From Blasia pusilla (Eukaryota > Marchantiophyta > Marchantiopsida > Blasiales), in NCBI GenBank assembly GCA_050084515.1, contig CM114272.1:8246001-8310000 (forward strand): a stretch of 64,000 bases of DNA. The letters are read 5' to 3'. This document shows positions 10,831 through 21,679 of this stretch, piece after piece (position 1 is the first letter of the stretch; each line of letters starts with the position of its first letter). Below the pieces are notes generated by a model. That model was not told the origin of the DNA and searched no databases. It saw only the letters and a list, made by a program, of their open reading frames with translations. The translations under genes and the position numbers were made by a program.

Positions 10831-13350
10831 GTGGTACCCGAAGATATGGAGTCTTCACCCCAAGAGCACGACCTTCACCTAACTCCGTCTGATCCAAGAC
10901 ACAAGCACAGCTCCACGCCTGCCTCACGAGCTCATATGCACTCCAAGCAACTCACGCTCATCCCCAACAATGATAAAGAAGCTCCGCACCATAGGAAGAG
11001 ACACCCACCCAGGCATGTCTCTCTGTGGGACTATCCGCTACGAGAATGTCCTCCGCATGTGTGCTCCTCTCCCCAAACCCTCCTAATAAGCTAAGACCAC
11101 ATGTGAATGCTGCCAACGTGATTACCATATCCTCACATGGTCAACCATCACTACCCCCTGCAAACTGCGATGGTATATGGCTCACCCGTCCCATCACCTG
11201 ATCGCCACCCTTGCCGATAAGGAACCGTCTCCTCCCAAAAATCCAAGATGAAACCAAGGGGATACAACACCCTACTCCCTACCAACACATCATACTACTC
11301 TGCCAGTATCGTATGATGTGGGAACGCTGGCATGCTGCCCATCGGTCCCCTCTTGTGAATCAATCTCAACCCCACCTCTCGATGGCTCGGTTACTCTCGC
11401 AACACCCTGAGTCACCGCCGTAGCAACCTCAACGTACCTGAGACGCACTACACATAAATACCATCCTAGTAGAATCCTCACCATCATCGTGGTAAGATGT
11501 GGAGGTTGGCGCCATACTAGCTACTCTCAACTCCGTGCCTGCCCTTAGCTACATCATCGTCATGGCAAGAATACTCTACTCCAACTAATCGATGCGAGTA
11601 AGGAGCGTTGTATTGGGTGCACTTCCTCCATCGCCTGCGATTGGTGATGGAACTCTACCACCACGATCATCCACTACTTGATCTCCACCAACTCTCTTGC
11701 CCCCAAGTCCTCTACCTACCTCTAGGCATACCTCCCTGCAAAGATCAAAACACCTATCCCTAGTGTCACCATATCGATGACAATGATCACACTACAACTG
11801 TGGTGGGGCCATCCTAGGTGGCTCTTGAGCAATCGGAGGTGCCCTCGGCCCTCTACCATATTGTGGTTAGTTCCTCTGCTTATGTGGCCCACCACACATT
11901 CAACAAGCCCACCGTGGTCCCTATTGGGTAACATATGTCAGTACGGGTCGTTGCCTCAACGGCTTATGATACCCACCCTGCTCTCTGGGCCCACTCGCCA
12001 ACTCTCGTGGTACTTGTGCATGTTGGGGCACCTGTAGGTCTACTCCTACTCGTGGATCCGTTGAGTCCCTCAAAAATCCTCTAGTCACCACCTGCTCCTC
12101 ATTCATGTTGAGCTCTACCCGCTCAGAAAACTTGAAGACCACCTTCAACGCCTCGCATTGAAGGTCTTCCTCGCGGCCACTAGTGGATACATACCCTGGA
12201 GCCCAATACACCCTCCATGCATCGATCTATACTGAGTAAAAGGATCGAAACTCCATATAGTCATCCATCATTAGACTCTAAATGCTGGAACAAACCCTTC
12301 CACGCCATGAAACGGTTTAACCGCGTAGGGGTTCGTATCTCTTGGAAGTCGCAGCATGTGTCGAACTCTTGGATGAAGTCATCTAAATCTATGGTGCCTA
12401 CTGCACCCGAGAAACAACGTCGTCCATCTCTCTCCACGTATCACTGTCCCCGTCGGCGATCTCGTCACCAGACCTCCGCTATCTAGTGATGACGATCCAG
12501 CCATAGATGGGAGTCCGGGTGGTTCTTCACTCGAAACCCCTCAATACCTCACAGCACTCCGTGTCACTGCACTACTACTCCTCATACTACCCCATTCTTC
12601 CATACTCTGGAAGAATGTTGTGTGACAACCGTACCTCACTCGCTCAAGTACTCAGACTCATCGGTACCAAGAGTCTCCCCCACTCTTCACTAGCTCACCT
12701 ACGCTAATGGTAATCCCGTGATGACATACCCAACCTCACGCACACTCAATATTCGGGCTCACCATAAGCATCCTGAATTAACTCACCTAGGCTACTGACA
12801 CTCTCGGGTCATACACACGACCCATACTCGGCAACCGCTATATATCCACAAACATGCTACACATGCATGGAGACTACACTCGTTACCATCTCTACACCAA
12901 TCTAGCACTAGCAACTACCTGATACTCAACACTCTCAATCACACAAGATAAGTGTGAGAAAAGGGACTCAAATGGGTAACCTGAACACGCCCGCCCTCCA
13001 TATACTCCACCTTCAACATTGATTCCTCCATGTGGTTTGGTAACCTCTGCAACACCACCAGCACATCGAATCTCCCATCAGCGGACACAGACTACCCATA
13101 GCATCATCATGCTAACACTCCATCGTCAACTCTCACTGTAAACTTTCGGTGTGAATGACCCATCTTGATCGCTCGCCATCAACAACGCCCAAGAAAACTC
13201 CCTTTACGACTCATGATCACAAAATATCTCTCAATGAATCTCGTAACCCTAACTCATCCCGACCATACTCAACCATGTTCCTCTTGTCTACCACGTTTGG
13301 CTTGGCGTGGTTTACTTGACATACTACCACGCATCCTACTCACTGCGTAG
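10718..13350 (-). mobile_element. Ty3/gypsy retrotransposon with DNA methyltransferase domain, copy 1 (truncated)
   Basis: Read on the - strand the order is gag, zinc knuckles, protease, start of a cytosine methyltransferase. The gag piece (12276-12397) reads TIDLDDFIQEFDT and later MAWKGLFQHLE. A degraded knuckle follows near 11865-11910 (C-stop-MCGGPH), with a second CX2C segment near 11729-11790. The protease C-terminal segment (11188-11288) reads VLVGSRVLYPLGFILDFWEE. At 10767-10801 the frame reads RVFDLFGGINTA, methyltransferase motif I. The element stops just after this, with no reverse transcriptase or LTR found. Numerous stops and shifts show it is dead. The right boundary is uncertain; the strand is C/A-rich to about 13700. 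Confidence 0.78.
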
Positions 13351-14195
13351 CCCCGCCAACTGCATCAATCCAACACACTAATCCACAACTACGAACTCCG
13401 GTCCTACCTCGGACTACTCCAACCCCGTATGCGCGATCTGCACCTTGGCTCCTTCCGCCAGTTGCACATCCGTTGTGAGCACAGTCCTAGGTGCGGCTCC
13501 CTATGTCCATTTTACTCCCTTGCGTGCGGTCTCCGCTGCGTCACTCCACCTGGTTTCTCTCCCAAACTCCTTCCTAGCTAGCATGTGCCTGTGCTCACCA
13601 TCTCCCTCCTTACGAATCCGGCCCCTTCCCCTCCCTATGCCCGCTCACGGCCGACTCCGTTAGGGCCTCGGACCCCTTCCTTGTTCACTACCCACATCCC
13701 TATGCCCTCTCAACCTTCTTTCACGTTTTGTGGCTCCCTATGAGCGTGCGTGTCCTCCCAACTTGGAGTCCTAATGACCACTCCTGCACAGGGTTCGGGA
13801 AGTTTTTTTTAATTTGTCAGTCCACTACCGGGAAATGTCAAATTTCTCGGTTTTTTTTTCTTTACCGGCGGCGACCGGAATTTTTTTCAGATTCTTGGTT
13901 TTTTCGAACCTTTTTCTCAGGCGGTTCAAATCTGGCTTTTTTTTTCCTTTCGGTCTATTTTTGATACTTTTTCTTTTCCCATCCACATTTCTGCCAACTT
14001 TATTTGGCCTAGCCACATTTCCGGTTTCATTGATTCTTTGTCAGCAACTTCCATTGCTTTTTTTCTGTCACTAACTTGAAGTTTCCCTGGTACTCAACTT
14101 CCCTGGTACACAACTTCCCAACCCTTTTCCAACTTCCCAACCCTTTTCCCTCACTTTCATTTCAGGTAACTCCTACTTCTAACTTCCTAGTTCCT
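13351..14195. other. Unassigned sequence with short tandem pieces
   Basis: The left half may be the 5' untranslated part of the gypsy element on the - strand. 13800-13980 is T-rich on the + strand and gives artificial frames on both strands. At 14078-14155 a short unit built on AACTTCCCAACCCTTTT is repeated twice, with related ACTTCCCTGGTAC words before it. Confidence 0.45.
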
Positions 14196-14199
14196 ACAT

Positions 14200-14350
14200 C
14201 ATCATCCTTGGCAGGAGTTGAACCTGGCAAGCCTCCCACCCATTGGGAGCCAAAGATCTTAAATTCTGTATTCCCTAGAAAGTAGTTTATCCTCATCCTT
14301 GGCAGGAGTTGAACCTGATTACTCTCCCACCAGTTGGGAGCCAAGGATCC
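14200..14350 (-). repeat. Two tandem tRNA-derived SINE-like heads
   Basis: Two copies (14200-14258 and 14292-14350) about 92 bp apart each read, on the - strand, as an A-box-like TTGGCTCCCAA followed about 30 bases later by a B-box-like GGTTCAACTCC and then TGCCAAGGAT. In the second copy CTCCC/GGGAG and CAGG/CCTG can pair as anticodon and T stems. This is the RNA polymerase III promoter layout of tRNAs and tRNA-derived SINEs. Neither copy makes a complete cloverleaf with a normal anticodon loop, so they are more likely SINE heads than tRNA genes. Confidence 0.5.
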
Positions 14351-14429
14351 TACCCCTCTAGAATACTTGGAGCCCCATTGCTCCAAGCATTCTAGAAGGG
14401 TCCTTCTCCTACTTTCTAAAACACAAAGG

Positions 14430-16643
14430 CTAAGATGTATGAGTAGCTTCCTCTTCCACATTTTGGCAGACATATCTATCTGGATTTGCAAACAAGTACC
14501 TAAAATGAGCAGAATTCTTCCACAAGACCACAGACTCAGACAATATATCCTCATAATCAGAGGACGGTCCTTCCAAGGCAATCCTCAAAACTGCATCCAA
14601 GTACTTGGTGGTCAACCTGTTACAAGATTTAGTCTTGATCATATTCTGAATGGAAAATGCTCTCTCACATATGGCAGTACTAACACACTGGACCCTAGCT
14701 ACATTTGCCAAAATCAACAAATTAGAAAATTTACATTGTAGAGAGGGACTCCAACTCACCATAGCCCACAAGTCTCGAAGTTGCGATCCTTCCACTCAAT
14801 GGTGGCCATCGTTTGAAAGGTGAAACTCTTGCTTTATAAGTGGAGAATTAATGATTGCAGGTTGCAAGTGACCTTGCAATGGCAACTGGGCTCCGAAAAA
14901 ACCACACAAATCATCTAAATCTTTACATCCCCAACTACTCAATCCCACTTGCCGTGATGGCATGTGCAAAGGATTAAGGATTTTCATTGCACCAACAAGG
15001 TTGTTGTCTCGAAAACGATCATGTAAAGCTGCACACACACTTTCAGCAAACCTTTTCTGAAAGAACAATGCAGCCTCTAAGTCACTTCCTGTCCGATCCC
15101 GAGACATACATATGCTATGAAATTTGTTTCCCGATCTCAGATTAGAACGACGAAGATAACCACCAAGTGGTCCAAAGTCAGGAAGTATATGGTAATCTGT
15201 TTCTTCAGAGAAGGTCAAACAATTCAAGTCATGAGTTTCCATCACAAAATTCATGGTTATCCTAGCTACCTCAGAATTGACAATGCTCCCAATTGTGCTG
15301 ATATCTACAAACCGGTACTGAAATATCTTACTCAAACTAGCAAGCATGGAAAGAATGTCACCAGAAAAATACAATTGATAGATCATTTGGAATGATCTCA
15401 ACTTATTAAACAAGTTGGCAGCATTCCCATCATCGTCTGAAGAAGATATATCTCGGAAGTACGTCATTACCGATTCTAAAGAATCACACAATGTGGTCAC
15501 AGCTTGCCAACGGGATAACCACCGAATCTTGTGGTATCTCTTCATGACTCGCTGGGAGTCATTGAGTTTTTTGTGCAAAGATAACAAGACTGTTTTCCTC
15601 TTGGAGGACCTTCTAAAGTAGCTAGCTACAGCATTGAGAATCCAGTCAACTTCAGAGGAGATTGACTTACAATCAGGAGCTTTGGCAGCTGATAAAGCAG
15701 CCAGATTTGTTCTATGGGCTACACAATGAATTGAAAGAATGTAGGGATTTACCTTCTGCCTTAATTGAGAGGCTACCCCTGTTTGGCTACCTACCATTGT
15801 TGAGGCACCGTCAGAACCAAATACAACCATTTTGGAGAATTCCAATCCTCCATCTTTCAATAGTTGTAGCAAAGTTTCAGTAATAGCATTAGAACATTTT
15901 GATTCGCAACGAATTAATCCTAGAAAACAGGATTCTGCTTGGCCCTCTTCAATGAAAGTAGCGAAAATGACCAGATGCCCTCTTACGGATATATCAGTCG
16001 ACTCATCGATCATAATTCCAAAGAAAGGAGAGGCTTGAACTTTAGCAAGACTTCTACTAAGTAGGACTTGACTAATGAAATAAGACATTTCACTATAACT
16101 CTTCTCATCTTGGTAGAGGTCTTTGGTGATAGGAGCATTAATAGAAACTAACAACTTACAAAGATTGGAGAATTTCATAAATGGGATGGCCTCCTTCGCA
16201 AGGAAGTAAGCACATTTAAACAATGTCATCAGAGCGGCTTCGCAGGTTCAATTGGTTGTGGCAATGGCCTTGGCCATGGACTTCTTACCCCCATTTGCAG
16301 CCCATGCAAGCTTGATATGCTCATTAGACTTGGCATGATCAGTAAAGGCTGAAACCTTGCAATTAATTGCACCGTCCCTGGCAAAGACACTCTTCCCCTT
16401 CCCCTTCCTACAAACCTTACAAAAGATTCTACCAAGGTCAGAATCGAATTAAATCCAATCATACAATGAATACCATACATCCTTCCATGCAACACGAACT
16501 TTCTCAGGTAAAGCCCCACTGCTTCCTGATGGAGTTTGCTCTTCTTTTTCATCAGAAGAGCCAGATAATGGGATAATGTCTGGCCCCTTGTTTCCCTATT
16601 CCTTACCTAGGAAAGCTGTCATAGTTTTTTGTCTCTTTGCCAT
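14430..16643 (-). pseudogene. hAT-superfamily transposase (TTF zinc finger, RNase H-like core, hAT dimerisation), four in-frame stops
   Basis: hAT transposases cut and paste DNA through an RNase H-like DDE core and a C-terminal dimerisation domain. A single - strand frame runs from ATG at 16643 to a stop at 14430 (737 codons). Residues ~50-115 form a TTF-type zinc finger (FCKVC, then SAFTDHAKSNEHIKLAW). The core begins near residue 139, with FFGIMIDESTD (first acidic residue about 213) and VFGSDGASTMVG. The C-terminus carries STAICERAFSIQNMIKTKS, then LTTKYLDAVLRIALEGP, the dimerisation signature. Stops interrupt it at codons 16 (TAG), 65 (TAA), 132 (TGA) and 616 (TGA, 14796-14798). There is no net frameshift, so it died by point mutations. 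The layout resembles the KIAA1586/ZNF862-like hAT branch. Terminal inverted repeats were not identified. Confidence 0.92.
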
Positions 16644-16714
16644 CCCTGATCTGATACTCCCAGAATCCGAGATAGACCAATGTCTCCAAGAAAATTAGAA
16701 TCCCAAATTCCAGG

Positions 16715-16915
16715 CACTCGGTAGGCGAGAATTCCAAGAGCTATCAAACAGCAAGTGCTACGAGACTTGAGTCCCAACGTCGAGAGAAACGAGAATTCCA
16801 AGAGTCAAGCAAACAAGTGCTACGAGACTCCGAGTCTCAACGCCGAGCAACCAGGGTCCGGCGAGCAAGCAAGAGAGCAGGGGACCTGGCGAGCAAGCAA
16901 GAGAGCAGGGACGCC
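16715..16915. repeat. Tandem duplications upstream of the hAT transposase
   Basis: A ~66-bp unit starting CGAGAATTCCAAGAG and containing GTGCTACGAGACT is present twice (from about 16728 and 16790). Directly after it a ~28-bp unit GGCGAGCAAGCAAGAGAGCA is present twice. It lies in the GC-rich leader of the hAT element and could be a subterminal repeat array, but that is inference. Confidence 0.7.
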
Positions 16916-17709
16916 AAATGACCGAGTCTCAGGAGAGCTCACTTCAGTGGCAAGGTCACAGGTAACAAAGGAAACGACATTGACGAATTTTGGGCGAAAT
17001 TTCCAAGTGTACAACTGAGAAATCCTATGAGGTTGTCCAAAGCAAACCTCGGCGACAAGTTCAGCGGGGCTCGAGTCACTCCAGTTAAAGTAATAAGAAT
17101 ACTCTCATCTCAATCGAAGCGTCCAAGAGAGCAGGGCGACCCGACCGAGTCTCCGGCCTGGCGATGAACGGCGAGTGAGGATAGAAATCAGATGACCCGG
17201 CCGCCCGACTCGAGTCTCCGAGAGCGGCGGCGAACAGCGAGCGAGAAAGAGAAATCAGACAACTAGCCTTGACCCCGAGTCTCCGAGTCCGAGAGAGAGC
17301 GAGAGAAAATTGAGAAATCACACAGCTAGCCCACAGTCCGTCGAACCGAGAGCGAGCAAAGATCGGCGCCCACCCTAGTGTCCGAAGTTGCGCGAAGAAT
17401 GGCGAAGAATGAGAAAATTGAGAAATCACACGACCATTGAGAAAATTGAGAAATCACCACAAGTGTCCGAGTCCGGAGCGAAGATCAGACGGCCATTCAC
17501 CGTGCGAGTCCAGAGCGAAGATGAGGCGCCAGCCCACCCCGGGCGTCGAGTCTCCGAAGCTTTCGCCGTTTGTCTTTTGCTCTTGGGCGGACGGACGGAG
17601 ACTCGACGCTGGGAAATGGAACTTGGAAGCTGGTTGTCTGATGATCTGATCTTCGCTTGCTCTCGGAGTCTCGGACTCGGACGCTGGGGGCTGGCAGCTG
17701 GTTGTGTGA
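16916..17709. other. GC-rich, CpG-rich segment with recurring GAGTCTCCGAG words
   Basis: Words such as GAGTCTCCGAG, GCGAGAGAAA and GAGAAATCACAC recur irregularly. The frames on both strands (17085-17429, 17388-17891, 17497-17769) are by-products of this composition. It is probably the 5' leader or subterminal region of the neighbouring hAT element. Confidence 0.4.
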
Positions 17710-18599
17710 TTGGTCGATCTTCTCTTTCTTCGCTCTCGGACTATGCCATTGAGTATATCCTATCCTCACCCAATCACTGGACCACCTTCAAGGGAGAGCG
17801 AGAGGGAGAGTGCACCCTCTCTGAAGTTGGTCACTATTGTGCCTTTACCTCTAGTTCATCCACACATTGGCAAGGGTGTTCATACAATTAGAGGACTAGA
17901 TATAGTTTTTGGCATTGCACCAACTGGTCCAAAGAAAAAGGGAGGCACAAAAGAGGTTAATGCTACTGTGATTGCAGGTGACCCTTTGAGTTTAGGTATG
18001 GGAGTTTAGAGTGATGATGTGCACTATACTTTGAAGTTGCTGAAAAATCATAATCTATTTGAAAGGGTGGTTAAAGTTTATTGTTAATTGTGATTGTAGA
18101 GAGCACAGATGAGGTCCCCATCGTTGTAGATAAATGCGAGGGTAGGACATTGCGGAGATGCAATTTGGAGGCCACTGAATTTTCAGAGGAGAATGAGGAT
18201 AGTACAGGGATGGTGGGGAGTGGTGGACCAATAGATTTGGATCATTGGGATCTTCTGCAAAAGCCAACGTTGGTGAGAAGAGCGACACTCAAGAAGAGGA
18301 TCCGAGAGGCTACCAAGCCAATGTTGAAATGTGATGTGCCTGCGTTGCATCAATTGATGTCACGTGAGAACCCCTCTATGGTTATAGGTTATGGCAACTT
18401 GCATGATGGTTGTTCTACTTTCCATAGATGTGACATTCCACATGGGCATTTTGTTTTCCATTTGAGAGAGGTCTGCAAGAAGAAATATGTTTTTCCATTT
18501 CCAAATATAGTTGAGGATCCACTGCAGATTTATGTTGGATATGCCCTTGATAGTGTAGTGTTATCACCATCTCATCTTGTTATGCCTTCTGAGAAGTAG
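17710..18599 (+). pseudogene. Unrecognised coding remnant next to the CACTA terminus
   Basis: A + strand frame ends at 18009 with IVFGIAPTGPKKKGGTKEVN. A second begins near 18100 after an acceptor-like TGATTGTAG and runs to 18599, including IDLDHWDLLQKPTLVRRATL, NPSMVIGYGNLHDG and FPNIVEDPLQIYVGYALDS. The sequence is protein-like and may represent the last exons of one gene. I do not recognise the family. Its position 1.3 kb inside a CACTA-type end suggests it belongs to that element, but this is inference. Confidence 0.35.
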
Positions 18600-18659
18600 G
18601 GGCATCTTTGCTTTGTGTATAGTTATTTTGAGTGTGGTCATCCTAGTCTTATAAATTCT

Positions 18660-18860
18660 TAATTTTGAGCTATTCAGAGGTGGGTCCTTTAGATGCTAAG
18701 ACATTCAGAAGTGGGTTTTGTACTCACTAGTAGAGGAACTTGATGTTTGTGTTTTAGTTTTGAGTGTGGAAATTGAGATGTACTTGGATTTTCATGTCTC
18801 AATTTTGAGTATTTCAGAGGGGGAGTTTGTACTCAGAAGTAGAGGAACTCATAAGTAGAT
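18660..18860. repeat. Internal repeats resembling the CACTA terminal word
   Basis: Two words about 115 bp apart (near 18690-18715 and 18805-18830) read TTCAGA, then a G-rich run, then TTTGTACTCA, followed by AGTAGAGGAACT. They are diverged versions of the terminal CCAGAGGGGGTTTTGTACTA at 19942 and 27466. They may be remnants of older ends or an internal duplication. Confidence 0.5.
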
Positions 18861-19544
18861 TTTGTGTTCTTCCATTGATGAGGGCAATTGAAATTTCACT
18901 TGGGCCTTATTTTAATGTAAGTCTCCATTTTTCATAGAAAGCATCATTCACTATTCACAAGGCATTCCTCTGATGTAAGTAGATAGTCTATTTGAGGGTG
19001 AATGGATACACTTTGTAGCTTTGGACCTATGGCCATACTTGGATGTAAGAAGCATTTGCTTGGACTAGATTTCAATACACAAGGATTTATGACTGTGAAA
19101 ATTGATCAGATGCTACAACAGGTGTGGGTTGGTACATGAGTAATGTGCTTGTATGTTTTCACACGATGCTGGTAGCATTAGGAATGTACTTAGAGCAGAA
19201 TGACATCTCCTTTGTTGGATGTAAGAGAAGTAGTGATAAGAGGATATGTAGAGAAGGCAACTCATTCATATGTAGGGAGGATAGGCCGGAAGAAGTGATT
19301 CATATGTAAGGGTTATCATGGATACAAATAGACTCAAAATGCCAATGTCATGTACATATTTCTATCAGCAATAATGCAAGCCTGTCATACATAATGACTG
19401 GCTATAGTTGTTTGTGTTACTTTATTTTCATATTTTTTGTTAATGAATAGGATTATAAATGACATGGACAAGTCATTTTAATGACTCACAACCCTCTTTT
19501 GTGACGTATCAAATCATTATTTGTTAATCATAATAGTCATTCAA
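18861..19544. other. AT-rich sequence inside the putative CACTA element
   Basis: No recognised coding region. The frame at 19124-19309 shows no motif. Position suggests it is the body of the CACTA-type element ending at 19942. Confidence 0.35.
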
Positions 19545-19942
19545 AGTCATTTTTTATGACTCGTATAGTCATTCTTTATTACTTGTCTAGTCATTCTTTA
19601 TGGCTCATCTAGTCATTCTTTATGACTCCTCTAGATAAATTTTTATAACTCGCCCAATCGCTCTTTATGACTCGCCTAGTCACTCTCTATGACTCATCTA
19701 GTCCTTTTTTATGACTTCATCTAGTCATAAACAATGACTAGATGAAGTTATATTTAGTGACTATGTTGAGTATAAAAAATGAGACTTACATATGACTACC
19801 CTCAATTGCAATAATAATCTATACGACTAGGAGTAATTTTTATTACTATAGTCTAGTTAAGTAATTACCGAGTCTCATAGGCCCGGTTTGAGTGACATCC
19901 AATCATTTTTTTTATCATCCAGAGGGGGGTTTTGTACTAGTG
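19545..19942. mobile_element. CACTA (En/Spm-type) transposon, right end 1
   Basis: The segment ends with TTTTGTACTAGTG, which on the - strand reads CACTAGTACAAAACCCCCC, a CACTA terminal inverted repeat. Inside it are 8-10 subterminal copies of a ~20-bp unit like AGTCATTCTTTATGACTC (19550-19740), typical of CACTA elements where the element's binding protein attaches. The last ~250 bp are also found at 27181-27466. No opposite end was found on the left. Confidence 0.78.
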
Positions 19943-20129
19943 AATACCCCCATGACTCGACTTCCTTTGTACAATTCTAGTTTGCATGTCTTTGTCATTT
20001 TCAATATCAATAAGGCTTGGACATTCATCTCTATCGTTCTTTGTGTTGCTTCGGCCTCGAATGCTCGTCCCTTAAGATTTCCTAAAAAATCAAGGCACTT
20101 GTGGTTTCTATCTCCATCCCACCCGTCGG

Positions 20130-20134
<5 letters not shown>

Positions 20135-20197
<63 letters not shown>
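20135..20197 (+). repeat. (CT)n microsatellite, 63 bp
   Basis: An uninterrupted CT run. The arginine-glutamate-rich frames across it are artefacts of the dinucleotide repeat. Confidence 0.97.
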
Positions 20198-20203
<6 letters not shown>

Positions 20204-20574
20204 TTCTGACCGAATCAACTCTTGTGCTAATTCTTGGACTTGATTATAACTTTGATCAAATGCAACTCTCAACTCTCTCGATTCATTAATCATATCCCTC
20301 AAAGACATTGCAAAATCCAACTCTTGATGCAACTCAACGTACATGCCAATTCCAAGTTGAGCAAAGAAACCTCACAACTTGAATACATACAACATCTTCT
20401 CTTAAACTAATAGACATCAAATGTTATATTACACGAGGTGATATGTCATTCAATAACACCAATTTTGACAAATGTGCTCTTTTAGAAAACCAGATTTTGT
20501 TCTAATATGATTATTAGTACACTAGGATATGATGTAATGAGAGTACAAATTAGGTTTTACTCTTTATGTCAACG
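20198..20574. other. Unassigned sequence
   Basis: AT-rich sequence between the CT tract and the telomere-like array with no visible gene. Confidence 0.4.
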
Positions 20575-21190
20575 ATGTTTATGGCTTAGAGTTTAGGGTT
20601 TATGGATTAAGGACGTTTAAGGTTTATGGCTTCGGGTGTAAGGTTTATGTCTTACGGTGGAGGGTTGAGGGTTTAGATTAATAACATTTCTCTATACTTC
20701 TTTAACTGAGTATTGACTTAGGGCTTAGGGTTTATAGCTTAGGGTTTAGGATTTATGGCTTAGGTTTAGGGTTTTTGGCTATGGCTTAGGGTTTAGGTTT
20801 ATGGCCTAGGTTTTAGAGTGTATAGTTTAGGGTTTAAGGTTTTTGGCTTATGTTCTAGGGTTTTTGGCTTAGGTTTAGGGTTCATGGCTTAGGTTTAGGG
20901 TTTATGGCTTAGGGCTTAGGGTTTATGGCTTAGGTTCTAGGATTTAGGGTGTTTGGCTTAGGGTGTAGGGTTTAGGGTTTATGGTTTATGACTTAGGTTT
21001 TAGGGTTTAGGGTCTTTGGCTTAGGATGCATGGTTTTTGGCTTAGGGTTTAGGGTTTAATGTTTATAGTCTAGGCTTCAACTAAGGATTCAGATTTTTGG
21101 CTAGAGCTTAGTGTCTAGGGTGTAGGCTTTAGGCTTATTAATCCCTTAGGGCTTACGGTTTGAAGGATTTAGGGTTTAAGATAAATTATC
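20575..21190 (+). repeat. Degenerate telomere-like array (TTTAGGG-derived)
   Basis: About 600 bp is built from TTTAGGG and a longer variant unit resembling TTTATGGCTTAGGG. All copies have the G-rich strand on top. The units are interrupted and mutated, so this is an interstitial array and not a chromosome end. The plant-type heptamer supports a plant origin. Confidence 0.85.
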
Positions 21191-21679
21191 TATTCAAGGT
21201 ACTAATAGGTTTTGGGACTTACCATGAATAGAGTGTAGTGTTACTTAGGAAAACCTCGTTTTCATCCAAGTCCAAATGGATGAATTATATTACATGGTGC
21301 AAGTTAAAAGATGATACTAGACAAGAAAATTTAAATTGGGAATAACATGGAATCGATTCAAAGAGTGAAAGCTTCAACGCAACCATTTATTCAATAATCC
21401 CATACCATATGTAGAAATATAAAGAAAATTTATAAAATCAAGTGATGAATTTAAATAACATTACATTAAATTGTAATAAAGGCTTATAGTAATTATATTA
21501 TTGTTAGTTATCTTTATCTTCTAGTATTAGGTTGGTGCCAAAAGTTATTCTAGACTTTACAAATTTAGCTACATCAATGGGGATACTCACTAGTCCACCC
21601 TCTATTGCATATTTTGAATTAGCAAAGATGCTATAATAAAGTCATGTGAACACAACATTGGTTTTTTCACTACTATTCT
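21191..21679. other. Unassigned AT-rich sequence
   Basis: No recognised gene. The right part may be the 3' end of the decayed transposon gene that follows on the - strand. Confidence 0.35.

Noticed and set aside
13800-14080. + and - strand frames of 63-86 residues
   Set aside because: Driven by T-rich runs; Phe- or Lys-rich translations without any motif.
14200-14350. Functional tRNA genes
   Set aside because: B-box and T-stem-like pairs exist, but the anticodon loop lacks the usual T33 and no full acceptor stem forms.
19550-19740. CRISPR-like array
   Set aside because: The repeated AGTCATTCTTTATGACTC words are unevenly spaced with no unique spacers and sit beside a CACTA terminus; the window is eukaryotic.
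19892-20344. Arg-Glu and Leu-Ser repeat proteins
   Set aside because: Artefacts of the (CT)n microsatellite.
20575-21190. Chromosome end
   Set aside because: Units are degenerate and flanked on both sides by ordinary sequence, so this is interstitial.
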